Shown: positions 1 through 5,707, numbered from the stretch's first letter. The stretch is 6,315 nt of DNA from an uncultured Bacillota bacterium (GCA_946631075.1 CAMOZS010000102.1:1-6315); one strand, 5' to 3'. Made by a program: numbers and translations. Notes: generated from the sequence alone by a model not told the origin.

Positions 1-786
1 CAGCTCTCTTGCCCTGCCTGCCGGAACGATCTCCAGCTCCGCGGACAGGAAGTCCTCTTCCTCGATGTCGTACTTTTCCTTCAGCAGGCGCAGGATGTTG
101 GCCTTGATGGGGGATTTGCGCAGCTTCTTTTCGTCCGGGTCCGCCCCAGCCTTTGCGTCTTCGTCATCGGAGAAGATCATGGGGATGGATCCGGTCAGAA
201 CGTCCAGCCCTTCGCCTTCGATGACCTTGGCCGCGTCCTTGGCCATCTGCTTCTGGGCCAGGTGGATCAGGAGGTCAGTGATGGCAAAGACTGGTTCGTC
301 CTCCTTCTCACCGATGGTGATCTCCACTCTGGTGCCGTCTTTCTTAATGACGACTCCGTGGATGGCCAGAGGGATGGTGACCCACTGGTACTTCTTGATG
401 CCGCCGTAGTAGTGGGTATCCAGATAGGCGAAGCCGCTGCTTTCATAGAGAGGGTTCTGCTTGAGATCGATCCGGGGGGAGTCGATGTGGGCGCCCAGGA
501 TGTTCATGCCCTTTTCGATGGGCTCGGTCCCGATGTGGTAGAGGACCAGGGTCTTGCCGTTGTAGTGGGAGTAGACCTTGTCGCCGGCCGAAAGCCTGGT
601 CCCGCTCTTCACCAGCTCCGACAGGGGGCGGTAGCCGGCCTCCTCCGCCATCTCGATGGAGATGGCCGCGCACTCCCGCTCGGTCTTGCCCTGATCCAAA
701 AGCTGGCGGTAGCGGGCATTGACCTTCTCCATTTCCTGAAGCTGCTCCTCAGTATATATTTCCCAAAGACTTTTTTCTCTTGCCAT
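1..786 (-). CDS. apeA: M18 family zinc aminopeptidase, N-terminal part (runs off left edge)
   Basis: Reading leftwards from the ATG at 786-784 gives 262 codons with no stop, so the C-terminus lies outside the window. The protein is a cytosolic metallo-aminopeptidase that releases N-terminal residues from peptides, probably in peptide recycling. Residues 95-108 carry the M18 motif GAHIDSPRID, with H100 and D102 as expected zinc ligands. Next comes the family-typical stretch THYYGGIKKYQW (124-135) and a conserved IPLAIHGV (138-145). The order and spacing match the clostridial/Thermotoga type (about 450-460 residues, apeA-like), so roughly 57% is present. The region around 250-262 (ELEIVPAGRAREL) is where that family continues into the rest of its metal site, not visible here. 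AAGGAG at 799-794 stands 7 bases before the start. It is divergently transcribed from the next gene. The family is well supported; the gene symbol is a family-level label. Confidence 0.92.
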   Translation of the reverse strand, partial: MAREKSLWEIYTEEQLQEMEKVNARYRQLLDQGKTERECAAISIEMAEEAGYRPLSELVKSGTRLSAGDKVYSHYNGKTLVLYHIGTEPIEKGMNILGAHIDSPRIDLKQNPLYESSGFAYLDTHYYGGIKKYQWVTIPLAIHGVVIKKDGTRVEITIGEKEDEPVFAITDLLIHLAQKQMAKDAAKVIEGEGLDVLTGSIPMIFSDDEDAKAGADPDEKKLRKSPIKANILRLLKEKYDIEEEDFLSAELEIVPAGRAREL

Positions 787-834
787 AGATGTTCTCCTTT
801 TCGTGTTTATCGTTTGTTTGAATGATCCACTGAC

Positions 835-840
835 ATTATA
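835..840 (-). promoter_or_regulatory. Probable -10 box for the aminopeptidase gene
   Basis: On the minus strand these bases read TATAAT, a perfect sigma-A -10 hexamer, about 50 bases before the aminopeptidase start codon. No good -35 hexamer is seen 16-18 bases upstream, and the TGn extension is absent. Only the -10 box is therefore directly supported. Confidence 0.5.
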
Positions 841-899
841 CGCCAAAAAGAGGGAAAACGCCGCTAAAATTCCCCGGGCAGGCGCAGGATAACAGGAAG

Positions 900-928
900 T
901 TGTTTTTTGCAGCCGTATGGGATATCAT
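900..928 (+). promoter_or_regulatory. Candidate sigma-A promoter for the secreted repeat protein
   Basis: TTGTTT (900-905) and TATCAT (923-928) are separated by 17 bases and lie about 57 bases before the ATG at 986. Each hexamer differs from consensus (TTGACA, TATAAT) at two positions or fewer. The site faces away from the aminopeptidase promoter. Expression from it is inferred, not shown. Confidence 0.4.
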
Positions 929-985
929 GATAGAAAGAATCAAGAATAATCAGACAAATCAAATCGGAGAAGAGGAGGGCCAATC

Positions 986-1798
986 ATGAGAAAAATGACA
1001 ACAGCGCTTCTTGCGGCAATCCTTTGCCTGGGCATGATCCTGCCGGCAGGTCCAGCCTTTGCGGCGGGAAAGACAGCCTATCTTCCCTCTAAGTTCATCT
1101 ACAAAAGCGACTACACCTGGTATGATAAGTACGTGTGGAACTCTCAGGGCGGCCTGGAGAAAGAGATCCTGGGCGTAAGCGGCCAGGGGGACAGCGAGGA
1201 GTTCACGACGGAGAACACCTATTATCCCTCCGGCAAGGTGGAGTCCCAGAGTCGGTTCCACCAGGGGGAGCGGTTTGAGACTTTGTATTTTACAAAGGCT
1301 GGGAAGCTGAAGAAAAAGATCCTCGGAACAGATGACAGCGCGGTCAGAACGGTTACGACCTATAAGTACAATAAACGGGGTTACCTGCACGCGGAGTACA
1401 TGACTTCGACGCGGGTGGACGGAGAAAAAAGCAGAGTCCGGATCCTCCATAAGTACAAATACCATTCCAACGGGAAGCCGTCCAGAGATACTTACTGGGT
1501 ACAGGTGAGAGCAAAGGGAAAATGGCAGAAGCACGGGATGAAGACGGTGGTCCTGATCAATGGGAAAGGCTACGCGACAGAACTGCGCACCTATGTGTGG
1601 AACGCCAGGAAGAAGCATTATTTTCGGAGAGCGACTGAGAAGTGCAGGTATACATATAACAAGCAGGGTCTTCCGGTCAAGGTCGTGATCAAAAACGGAG
1701 GAGATGTGACCAAGGTCCTGATCCGTTATTCGAAGGTCAGGGCGACAAAGATCGAGTTTCGCCGGGTATTGAACAACGTAGGGCGGCTGGCTTATTAG
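986..1798 (+). CDS. Secreted protein of unknown function with YD/MORN-like repeats
   Basis: A 270-residue protein that I do not recognise as a named family. The N-terminus is a clear Sec signal peptide: basic start (MRKM), hydrophobic core to about residue 20, and a signal peptidase I site AFA|A near residue 26. The mature part is rich in Lys, Arg and Tyr. It contains recurring short units of the form aromatic-x-aromatic-N-x-x-G-x-L: YVWNSQGGL (49-57), YYPSGKV (79-85), YFTKAGKL (101-108), YKYNKRGYL (126-134), YKYHSNGKP (157-165), and YTYNKQGLP (222-230). Such units are typical of YD-repeat, MORN_2 or YwqK-like beta-hairpin proteins, often at the cell surface. GAGGAGG at 972-978 is 7 bases before the ATG, which fixes the start. 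There is no catalytic motif and no LPXTG anchor. It may be secreted freely or bind wall polymers through its positive charge; that role is inference. Confidence 0.8.
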   Translation: MRKMTTALLAAILCLGMILPAGPAFAAGKTAYLPSKFIYKSDYTWYDKYVWNSQGGLEKEILGVSGQGDSEEFTTENTYYPSGKVESQSRFHQGERFETLYFTKAGKLKKKILGTDDSAVRTVTTYKYNKRGYLHAEYMTSTRVDGEKSRVRILHKYKYHSNGKPSRDTYWVQVRAKGKWQKHGMKTVVLINGKGYATELRTYVWNARKKHYFRRATEKCRYTYNKQGLPVKVVIKNGGDVTKVLIRYSKVRATKIEFRRVLNNVGRLAY

Positions 1799-1802
1799 CA
1801 GT

Positions 1803-1864
1803 CTGTTTGGAGTACGTCCCCGGGGGAAAAGGTCCTGCGAAATTGGCAGGAATCTCTTGCAAAA
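1803..1864 (+). repeat. Intergenic repeat, copy R1 (direct repeat of 2541-2601)
   Basis: This sequence starts 4 bases after the stop codon of the secreted repeat protein. It matches 2541-2601 in the same orientation at roughly three quarters of positions. The last 19 bases (1846-1864, GCAGGAATCTCTTGCAAAA) are identical in both copies. A hairpin is possible: TCCTGC (1833-1838) pairs with GCAGGA (1846-1851) around a 7-base loop. No U-tract follows, so it is not a standard terminator. It could be a dispersed non-coding repeat, a 3' UTR element or a recombination site. Confidence 0.75.
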
Positions 1865-1872
1865 CATATAAA
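1843..1872 (+). promoter_or_regulatory. Weak candidate promoter for the lipoprotein gene
   Basis: TTGGCA (1843-1848) and TATAAA (1867-1872) are separated by 18 bases, partly inside repeat R1. The site would give a leader of about 110 bases before the lipoprotein gene. The rest of 1873-1977 holds A/T runs and small inverted repeats, such as GCTCT/AGAGC near 1932-1943 and AAACC/GGTTT near 1957-1969, with no better promoter seen. The call rests on hexamer match only. Confidence 0.2.
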
Positions 1873-1990
1873 ATGGGCGCAAAAAAAACACGAGTGGTAG
1901 CTTTTTTCTACTTTATGCCACCTCCAGAAGCGCTCTTGAGAGCTGGGGTTGAGATTAAACCAGAGGTTTCGTTTTAGGGAGGGTGATGGT

Positions 1991-2536
1991 ATGAGCAATA
2001 TGAGGACTCTTATAAGCCTCGCAGCGATTTTATTGGTAATTTCAATGCTGACCACCTGCAGTAAGGATGGAGATACTGATAATAATACTGTGATGCAGGA
2101 GATTGATTGTTTTGGAGTCTATGCACAGATTCCACGGAAGTGGAGGAATACGGTTCAATATACTGACTACCTGTATTACGAATCTGACACAACCGGGGAA
2201 GGAATCGGGTTTGAGAGACATGAGGCAGATAAGGAAGAATACAAGGAGTGGGAGAAACAGGTTATTGAGACCTTAGAGGGAGAGGAGGATCTGGAGCATA
2301 TTGAACTTACAAAAGAGGTCGTAGATGGAAGGACTGTTGACCGTTTGGATTATGAGAAACACGATAAAGCCACGGGTAAAAAATACTATTGTGCATCTCT
2401 AAGGGTCAAACTGGAGGATGATCTGATTGATATATTTTATATTTCTGCAGAAGATCCCCATGTGGAGACCTTTGAGAAGATAGTGGAGACGATTAGAATC
2501 AATGAAAGAGATGCTGATGGAATTACCATATATTAA
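1991..2536 (+). CDS. Small lipoprotein of unknown function, possibly PsbP/DUF1795-like
   Basis: A 181-residue protein with a lipoprotein signal: hydrophobic stretch ISLAAILLVISML followed by the lipobox LTTC, with the acylated Cys at residue 23. It should be anchored to the outer face of the membrane. After an Asp/Asn-rich linker comes a mainly acidic domain with the pattern FGVYAQIPRKW, a central Glu-rich helix (EYKEWEKQVIETLE), a strand pair and a C-terminal helix VETFEKIVETIRI. That order resembles the PsbP/DcrB-like (DUF1795) fold, but this is a pattern impression only. The start at 1991 was chosen over an in-frame ATG at 1949. GGAGGG (1978-1983) lies 7 bases before it, and the lipoprotein signal begins there. 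The gene is visibly AT-richer than its neighbours and lies between direct repeats R1 and R2, hinting at separate ancestry. Confidence 0.8.
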   Translation: MSNMRTLISLAAILLVISMLTTCSKDGDTDNNTVMQEIDCFGVYAQIPRKWRNTVQYTDYLYYESDTTGEGIGFERHEADKEEYKEWEKQVIETLEGEEDLEHIELTKEVVDGRTVDRLDYEKHDKATGKKYYCASLRVKLEDDLIDIFYISAEDPHVETFEKIVETIRINERDADGITIY

Positions 2537-2540
2537 TCGC

Positions 2541-2601
2541 CTGTTTTGAGTGTAGTCCCAGGGAAAGGGTCTGTGCAGAATTGCAGGAATCTCTTGCAAA
2601 A
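2541..2601 (+). repeat. Intergenic repeat, copy R2 (direct repeat of 1803-1864)
   Basis: Starts 4 bases after the lipoprotein stop codon, just as R1 starts 4 bases after its gene. Bases 2583-2601 are identical to 1846-1864; the remainder is diverged with a few small indels. A hairpin is again possible: TCTGTGCA (2570-2577, one bulged G) pairs with TGCAGGA (2582-2588) around a GAAT loop. The pairing is kept although the 5' arms differ between copies, which suggests that structure matters. Its 3' end supplies the -35 box of the downstream promoter. Confidence 0.75.
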
Positions 2602-2622
2602 GAAGCTCTGTAAGCTTAAAAT
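2594..2622 (+). promoter_or_regulatory. Sigma-A-like promoter of the ribozyme-nagB operon
   Basis: TTGCAA (2594-2599) and TAAAAT (2617-2622) are spaced by exactly 17 bases. Transcription would start near 2629, about 50 bases before the ribozyme cleavage site. That is a sensible position for a leader controlled by the ribozyme. The -35 box overlaps the conserved end of repeat R2. Confidence 0.55.
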
Positions 2623-2633
2623 AGGAATGTTAA

Positions 2634-2677
2634 AACAGTGATACTTATGAAGGAGGGAAATGAAAGAGATCACTGTT
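2634..2677 (+). repeat. Perfect 9-bp inverted repeat forming a leader hairpin up to the cleavage site
   Basis: AACAGTGAT (2634-2642) is the exact reverse complement of ATCACTGTT (2669-2677), with a 26-base loop. The 3' arm ends directly before A2678, the base 5' of the ribozyme cleavage point. If transcription starts near 2629, almost the whole 5' cleavage product would be this hairpin. The loop contains AGGAGG (2651-2656) and an ATG (2660-2662). It could stabilise or time ribozyme folding, or be a DNA operator. Confidence 0.55.
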
Positions 2678-2701
2678 AGCGCCGGGCCCCGAAAGAGGTG
2701 A
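2660..2701 (+). CDS. Possible 13-codon leader peptide overlapping the ribozyme 5' end
   Basis: ATG at 2660 is preceded by AGGAGG (2651-2656) and opens a 13-codon frame, MKEITVSAGPRKR, ending in TGA at 2699-2701. The Shine-Dalgarno to ATG gap of 3 bases is shorter than ideal. The ribozyme cleavage point falls inside its seventh codon (AGC, 2678-2680). Translating ribosomes would therefore disrupt the ribozyme, and cleavage would remove the stop codon. It may be chance; there is no homology to lean on. Confidence 0.2.
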   Translation: MKEITVSAGPRKR

Positions 2702-2826
2702 CGAGGTTGGCAGCTATCGAAAGATTCGGCGGATGCTGTCACGGCTTTTCCATAAGAGAACGCGTGGGATGTGGGTCGTAAGAGAGAAAGCAAAAAACGG
2801 AATCAAAACCGTAACAGAGGTTCTCC
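2676..2826 (+). ncRNA. glmS self-cleaving ribozyme (GlcN6P-responsive)
   Basis: A metabolite-dependent ribozyme that cleaves its own mRNA when bound to glucosamine-6-phosphate, leading to decay of the downstream message. Diagnostic parts are present in order. The cleavage site AGCGCC is at 2678-2683 (cut between A2678 and G2679). The active-site GACGAGG is at 2700-2706. The core TATCGAAAGATTCGGCGGAT is at 2715-2734. Helix P2 forms from GGCAGC (2709-2714) and GCTGTC (2735-2740). CGCC (2680-2683) can pair with GGCG (2728-2731) in the pseudoknotted core. P3 forms from ACGGCT (2741-2746) with GGTCGT (2774-2779). A P4-like arm forms from GAGAA (2784-2788) with TTCTC (2821-2825), with inner ACGG/CCGT. 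P1 is very short and imperfect (CCCC gaaa GAGG). The class is certain; the 3' boundary is approximate. The gene below is nagB, not glmS. Confidence 0.93.
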
Positions 2827-2869
2827 CGACACGATACTATTAAGAAAAAAACCAAGGAGATAAATAGAT

Positions 2870-3661
2870 ATGAGAGTAGTAATTCAGGAAAACTATGACA
2901 ATATGTGCAAGTGGGCGGCGGATTATATCGCTGACAAGATCAGAAACCATAAGGAAGACAGACCTTTCGTGCTGGGTCTTCCGACAGGTTCCTCCCCGAT
3001 CGGCGTGTATAAGGAACTGGCCAGAATGAACCAGGCCGGCGAGCTGAGCTTTGCCAACGTGGTCACCTTCAACATGGACGAGTATCTGGGTCTTCCCCAC
3101 GAGCACGACCAGTCCTACTGGTACTTCATGCATGACAATTTCTTCGATCACCTGGTCGACATGAAGCCGGAGAACATCAACATCCTGAACGGCATGACCG
3201 ATGATCCGGAAGGGGAGTGCGCCCGCTACGAAGAGAAGATCGCCAGCTACGGCGGCATCGACCTGTTCATGGGCGGCATCGGCGTTGACGGCCACATCGC
3301 TTTCAACGAGCCTTACACCAGCCTTTGCTCCAGGACCGGCGTACGGAATCTGACCACGGATACCAGGATCGTCAACTCCCGTTTCTTCGGCAACGATCCG
3401 GAAGCAGTTCCGTCCCAGGCCCTGTCCGTCGGCGTCGGCACAGTTACCGATTCCAAGGAAGTTCTGATCCTGATCAACGGCCACAACAAGGCCCGGGCTC
3501 TGGCGGAGACCGTCGAGGGAAGTGTCAGCCACAAGTGGACCTGCTCTGCCCTGCAGATGCACAACGGCGCCATCATCGCCTGCGATGAGGCTGCCTGCGG
3601 AGAGCTGACCGTTGACACTTATAAATATTTCCTCGACATCGAGAAGAAAGAGAGAATCTAA
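2870..3661 (+). CDS. nagB: NagB-type glucosamine-6-phosphate deaminase/isomerase, probably biosynthetic
   Basis: NagB interconverts GlcN6P and fructose-6-phosphate plus ammonia in the cytosol. The 263 residues match the E. coli enzyme (266) end to end. The phosphate-binding loop is LGLPTGSSPIGVYKEL (35-50). TFNMDEYLG (66-74) holds D70, equivalent to E. coli D72. GGIGVDGHIAFNEP (135-148) holds D140, H142 and E147 (E. coli D141, H143, E148). SRFFGND (170-176) and the C-terminal CDE region are also conserved. At the E. coli allosteric site, R158 is Gly157 and K160 is Arg159 here, so GlcNAc6P activation is probably lost. AAGGAG (2854-2859) lies 10 bases before the ATG. The gene is first below a glmS ribozyme and abuts an acetyltransferase and glmM. 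I infer it mainly makes GlcN6P. Family identity is certain; reaction direction in vivo is inference. Confidence 0.95.
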   Translation: MRVVIQENYDNMCKWAADYIADKIRNHKEDRPFVLGLPTGSSPIGVYKELARMNQAGELSFANVVTFNMDEYLGLPHEHDQSYWYFMHDNFFDHLVDMKPENINILNGMTDDPEGECARYEEKIASYGGIDLFMGGIGVDGHIAFNEPYTSLCSRTGVRNLTTDTRIVNSRFFGNDPEAVPSQALSVGVGTVTDSKEVLILINGHNKARALAETVEGSVSHKWTCSALQMHNGAIIACDEAACGELTVDTYKYFLDIEKKERI

Positions 3662-4324
3662 ATGTATACGATAAAAGACCTTTACGATCTTGACCATACA
3701 CTGGCGGCGGATTATCTGTCTCAGTTCACCTACCCCTGGGAAGCCCTCAAAGGGATCAAGGAGATGATCCTGGAGCTGGGACCGACCCTGGGTGATGACT
3801 ACGAGGAAGTGCAGCCTCAGGTCTGGGTCCATAAGACAGCTAATGTTTTCCCGTCCGCTTATCTGGGCGCGCCCTGCATCATCGGACCGGGAACCGAAGT
3901 CCGGCACGGAGCTTTCATCCGCAGCGCGGCCCTGGTCGGCGCGGACTGTGTCGTCGGAAACTCTGTTGAACTGAAGAACGTCATCCTGTTCGACCATGTG
4001 CAGACGCCCCATTACAATTACGTGGGCGACTCCATCCTGGGCTATTACAGCCATATGGGCGCCGGCAGCATCACCTCCAATGTGAAGTCCGACAAGAAGA
4101 ATGTCATCGTTCACAACGGAACGGAGCAGATCGAGACCGGCCTGCGCAAGTTCGGCGCCATGCTGGGGGACCACGTGGAAGTGGGCTGCAACGCCGTCTG
4201 CAATCCGGGAACGGTCATCGGCCGCTGGTGCAATGTCTATCCGACCTCCTGCGTCAGGGGAGTGGTTCCCGAGAACAGCATCTGGAAGGATAACGGCGAG
4301 GTCATTCACAAGGAGGAGAGATAA
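3662..4324 (+). CDS. Stand-alone left-handed beta-helix acetyltransferase, probable GlcN-1-P N-acetyltransferase
   Basis: A 220-residue protein resembling the C-terminal acetyltransferase half of GlmU, without its uridylyltransferase half. Residues 1-50 are a mainly helical lead-in (DLYDLDHTLAADYL, then WEALKGIKEMI). From about 53 on, hexapeptide-type repeats build a left-handed beta-helix: VWVHKTANVFPSAYLGAP, IIGPGTEV, and ALVGADCVVGNSVELKN. The GlmU-like motif HYNYVGDS (117-124) places H117 at the catalytic His of GlmU (HLTYLGD, H363 in E. coli). GAGSITSN (133-140) matches GAGTITCN of GlmU. It likely transfers acetyl from acetyl-CoA to glucosamine-1-phosphate made by the downstream mutase, as a trimer. 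The start codon directly follows the nagB stop with no gap, and glmM follows with no gap, so translation is probably coupled. Such proteins are often annotated as UDP-GlcNAc pyrophosphorylase, but no nucleotidyltransferase motif is visible. Confidence 0.82.
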   Translation: MYTIKDLYDLDHTLAADYLSQFTYPWEALKGIKEMILELGPTLGDDYEEVQPQVWVHKTANVFPSAYLGAPCIIGPGTEVRHGAFIRSAALVGADCVVGNSVELKNVILFDHVQTPHYNYVGDSILGYYSHMGAGSITSNVKSDKKNVIVHNGTEQIETGLRKFGAMLGDHVEVGCNAVCNPGTVIGRWCNVYPTSCVRGVVPENSIWKDNGEVIHKEER

Positions 4325-5671
4325 ATGGGCAAATATTTTGGAACGGATGGATTCCGGGGAGAAGCGAACCAGACGCTGATGTACGATCACGCCATCAAGA
4401 TCGGCCGTTTCCTGGGCTGGTACTACGGCGCCAACCAGGGCAAGAAGGCCAAGATCGTCATCGGCAAGGACACCCGCAGATCCAGCTACATGTTTGAGTA
4501 CGCCCTCTGCACCGGCCTGATGGCCAGCGGAGCGGACGCTTATATCATGCACGTCACGACGACTCCGTCCGTCGCGTACATCACGAGGGTAGACGAGTTC
4601 GACTGCGGGATCATGATCTCCGCCTCCCACAATCCCTACTATGACAACGGCATCAAGCTGCTGAACGGAGACGGGGAGAAGATGGATGAAGAGACCATCC
4701 TCAAGGTCGAGGACTATATCGACGGCAAGCTGGAGATCCCGGCGGCCGGACGTGAGGATATCGGCCGGACGGTCGACTACGTCAACGGAAGAAACCGCTA
4801 CATCGGCCATCTGATCAGCATGAGCAAATACGGCTTCAAGGGCAAGAGAGTCGGTCTGGATGTGGCCAACGGCGCGGCATGGCAGATCGCCAAAAGCGTT
4901 TTTGAGGCTCTGGGTGCAAGGACCTATGTCATCAACGATGAGCCCAACGGATACAACATCAACACAGACTGCGGCTCCACCCACATCGAGCATCTGCAAA
5001 AGCTGGTGCTGGACAAGGAACTGGATGTCGGCTTCGCCTACGACGGAGACGCTGACCGCTGCCTGGCAGTGGATGAGAAGGGGAACGTCATTACCGGAGA
5101 CCACATCATCTACCTGTACGGCCTGTACATGAAGGAGCGGGGCAAGCTCATCAACAACAAGGTCGTTACGACGGTCATGAGCAACTACGGCCTCTTCAAG
5201 GCCCTGGACCGGGTCGGCATCGAATACGACCGGACCAAGGTCGGCGACAAGTACGTTTATGAGAATATGGTCGAGACCGGAAACCGGATCGGCGGCGAAC
5301 AGTCCGGCCACATCATCTTCTCCAAATATGAGACCACCGGCGACGGTATCCTGACCAGCCTGAAGATCATGGAAGCCATGCTGGCCAAGGAGAAACCGCT
5401 GAGCGAACTGGCGGCTCCGGTCATCTTCTATCCTCAGGTCCTGAAGAACGTCAGGGTCAAGAGCAAGCCGGACGCTCAGAACGATCCGGATGTCCAGGCG
5501 GCTGTCCAGAAGGTCACCGATGAACTGGGCGACACCGGCCGCATCCTGGTACGGGAATCCGGTACTGAACCGGTCATCCGTGTCATGGTTGAAGCGGATA
5601 CGGAGGAGATCTGCGAGAAGCATGTAGACGCAGTGATCGAAGTGATCACCGCCAAGGGACACAGGGCATAA
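4325..5671 (+). CDS. glmM: Phosphoglucosamine mutase GlmM
   Basis: Converts glucosamine-6-phosphate to glucosamine-1-phosphate, the step before acetylation and uridylylation to UDP-GlcNAc for peptidoglycan. The 448 residues match the usual GlmM length (445 in E. coli). Four landmarks of the alpha-D-phosphohexomutase superfamily are present. The first is the N-terminal YFGTDGFRG (4-12), followed by the phosphoserine loop ISASHNPYYDNGIK (98-111) with S101. Next are the magnesium loop DGDADR (240-245), the sugar-recognition loop GGEQSGH (323-329), and the phosphate-binding RESGTEPVIRV (410-420). GEQSG is the GlmM type, against GEMSG in many phosphomannomutases. AGGAGGAG just before the acetyltransferase stop serves as its ribosome binding site, and its ATG follows that TAA directly. 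As third gene under the ribozyme, its expression should fall when GlcN6P, its own substrate, is abundant. Confidence 0.96.
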   Translation: MGKYFGTDGFRGEANQTLMYDHAIKIGRFLGWYYGANQGKKAKIVIGKDTRRSSYMFEYALCTGLMASGADAYIMHVTTTPSVAYITRVDEFDCGIMISASHNPYYDNGIKLLNGDGEKMDEETILKVEDYIDGKLEIPAAGREDIGRTVDYVNGRNRYIGHLISMSKYGFKGKRVGLDVANGAAWQIAKSVFEALGARTYVINDEPNGYNINTDCGSTHIEHLQKLVLDKELDVGFAYDGDADRCLAVDEKGNVITGDHIIYLYGLYMKERGKLINNKVVTTVMSNYGLFKALDRVGIEYDRTKVGDKYVYENMVETGNRIGGEQSGHIIFSKYETTGDGILTSLKIMEAMLAKEKPLSELAAPVIFYPQVLKNVRVKSKPDAQNDPDVQAAVQKVTDELGDTGRILVRESGTEPVIRVMVEADTEEICEKHVDAVIEVITAKGHRA

Positions 5672-5707
5672 GTCCTCGGAGCAAGGAGCCAGGAAGGGAG
5701 AAACATC

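Noticed and set aside
262..825. Plus-strand open frames opposite the aminopeptidase
   Set aside because: The minus strand carries an M18 protein with its zinc motif and a good ribosome binding site. The plus frames are antisense shadows with no supporting start signals.
959..1891. A 310-codon minus-strand open frame over the secreted protein gene
   Set aside because: The plus strand has a clear signal peptide, repeats and an AGGAGG site. The antisense frame has low-complexity hydrophobic/Pro-rich sequence with no domain, and it starts inside repeat R1.
1891..1927. GTAG...CTAC and GTGG...CCAC inverted pieces around a T-run as a terminator after the secreted protein gene
   Set aside because: The stem is only 4 bp with the T-run in the loop rather than after the stem, so it does not fit an intrinsic terminator.
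1949..1990. An earlier in-frame ATG at 1949 for the lipoprotein
   Set aside because: It would put 14 charged residues before the lipoprotein signal, lacks a ribosome binding site, and would overlap the good GGAGGG site serving the ATG at 1991.
1803..2601. Repeats R1 and R2 as integron attC sites or rho-independent terminators
   Set aside because: No RYYYAAC/GTTRRRY core sites or nearby integrase are present, and the hairpins lack a following U-tract. They are reported only as repeats.
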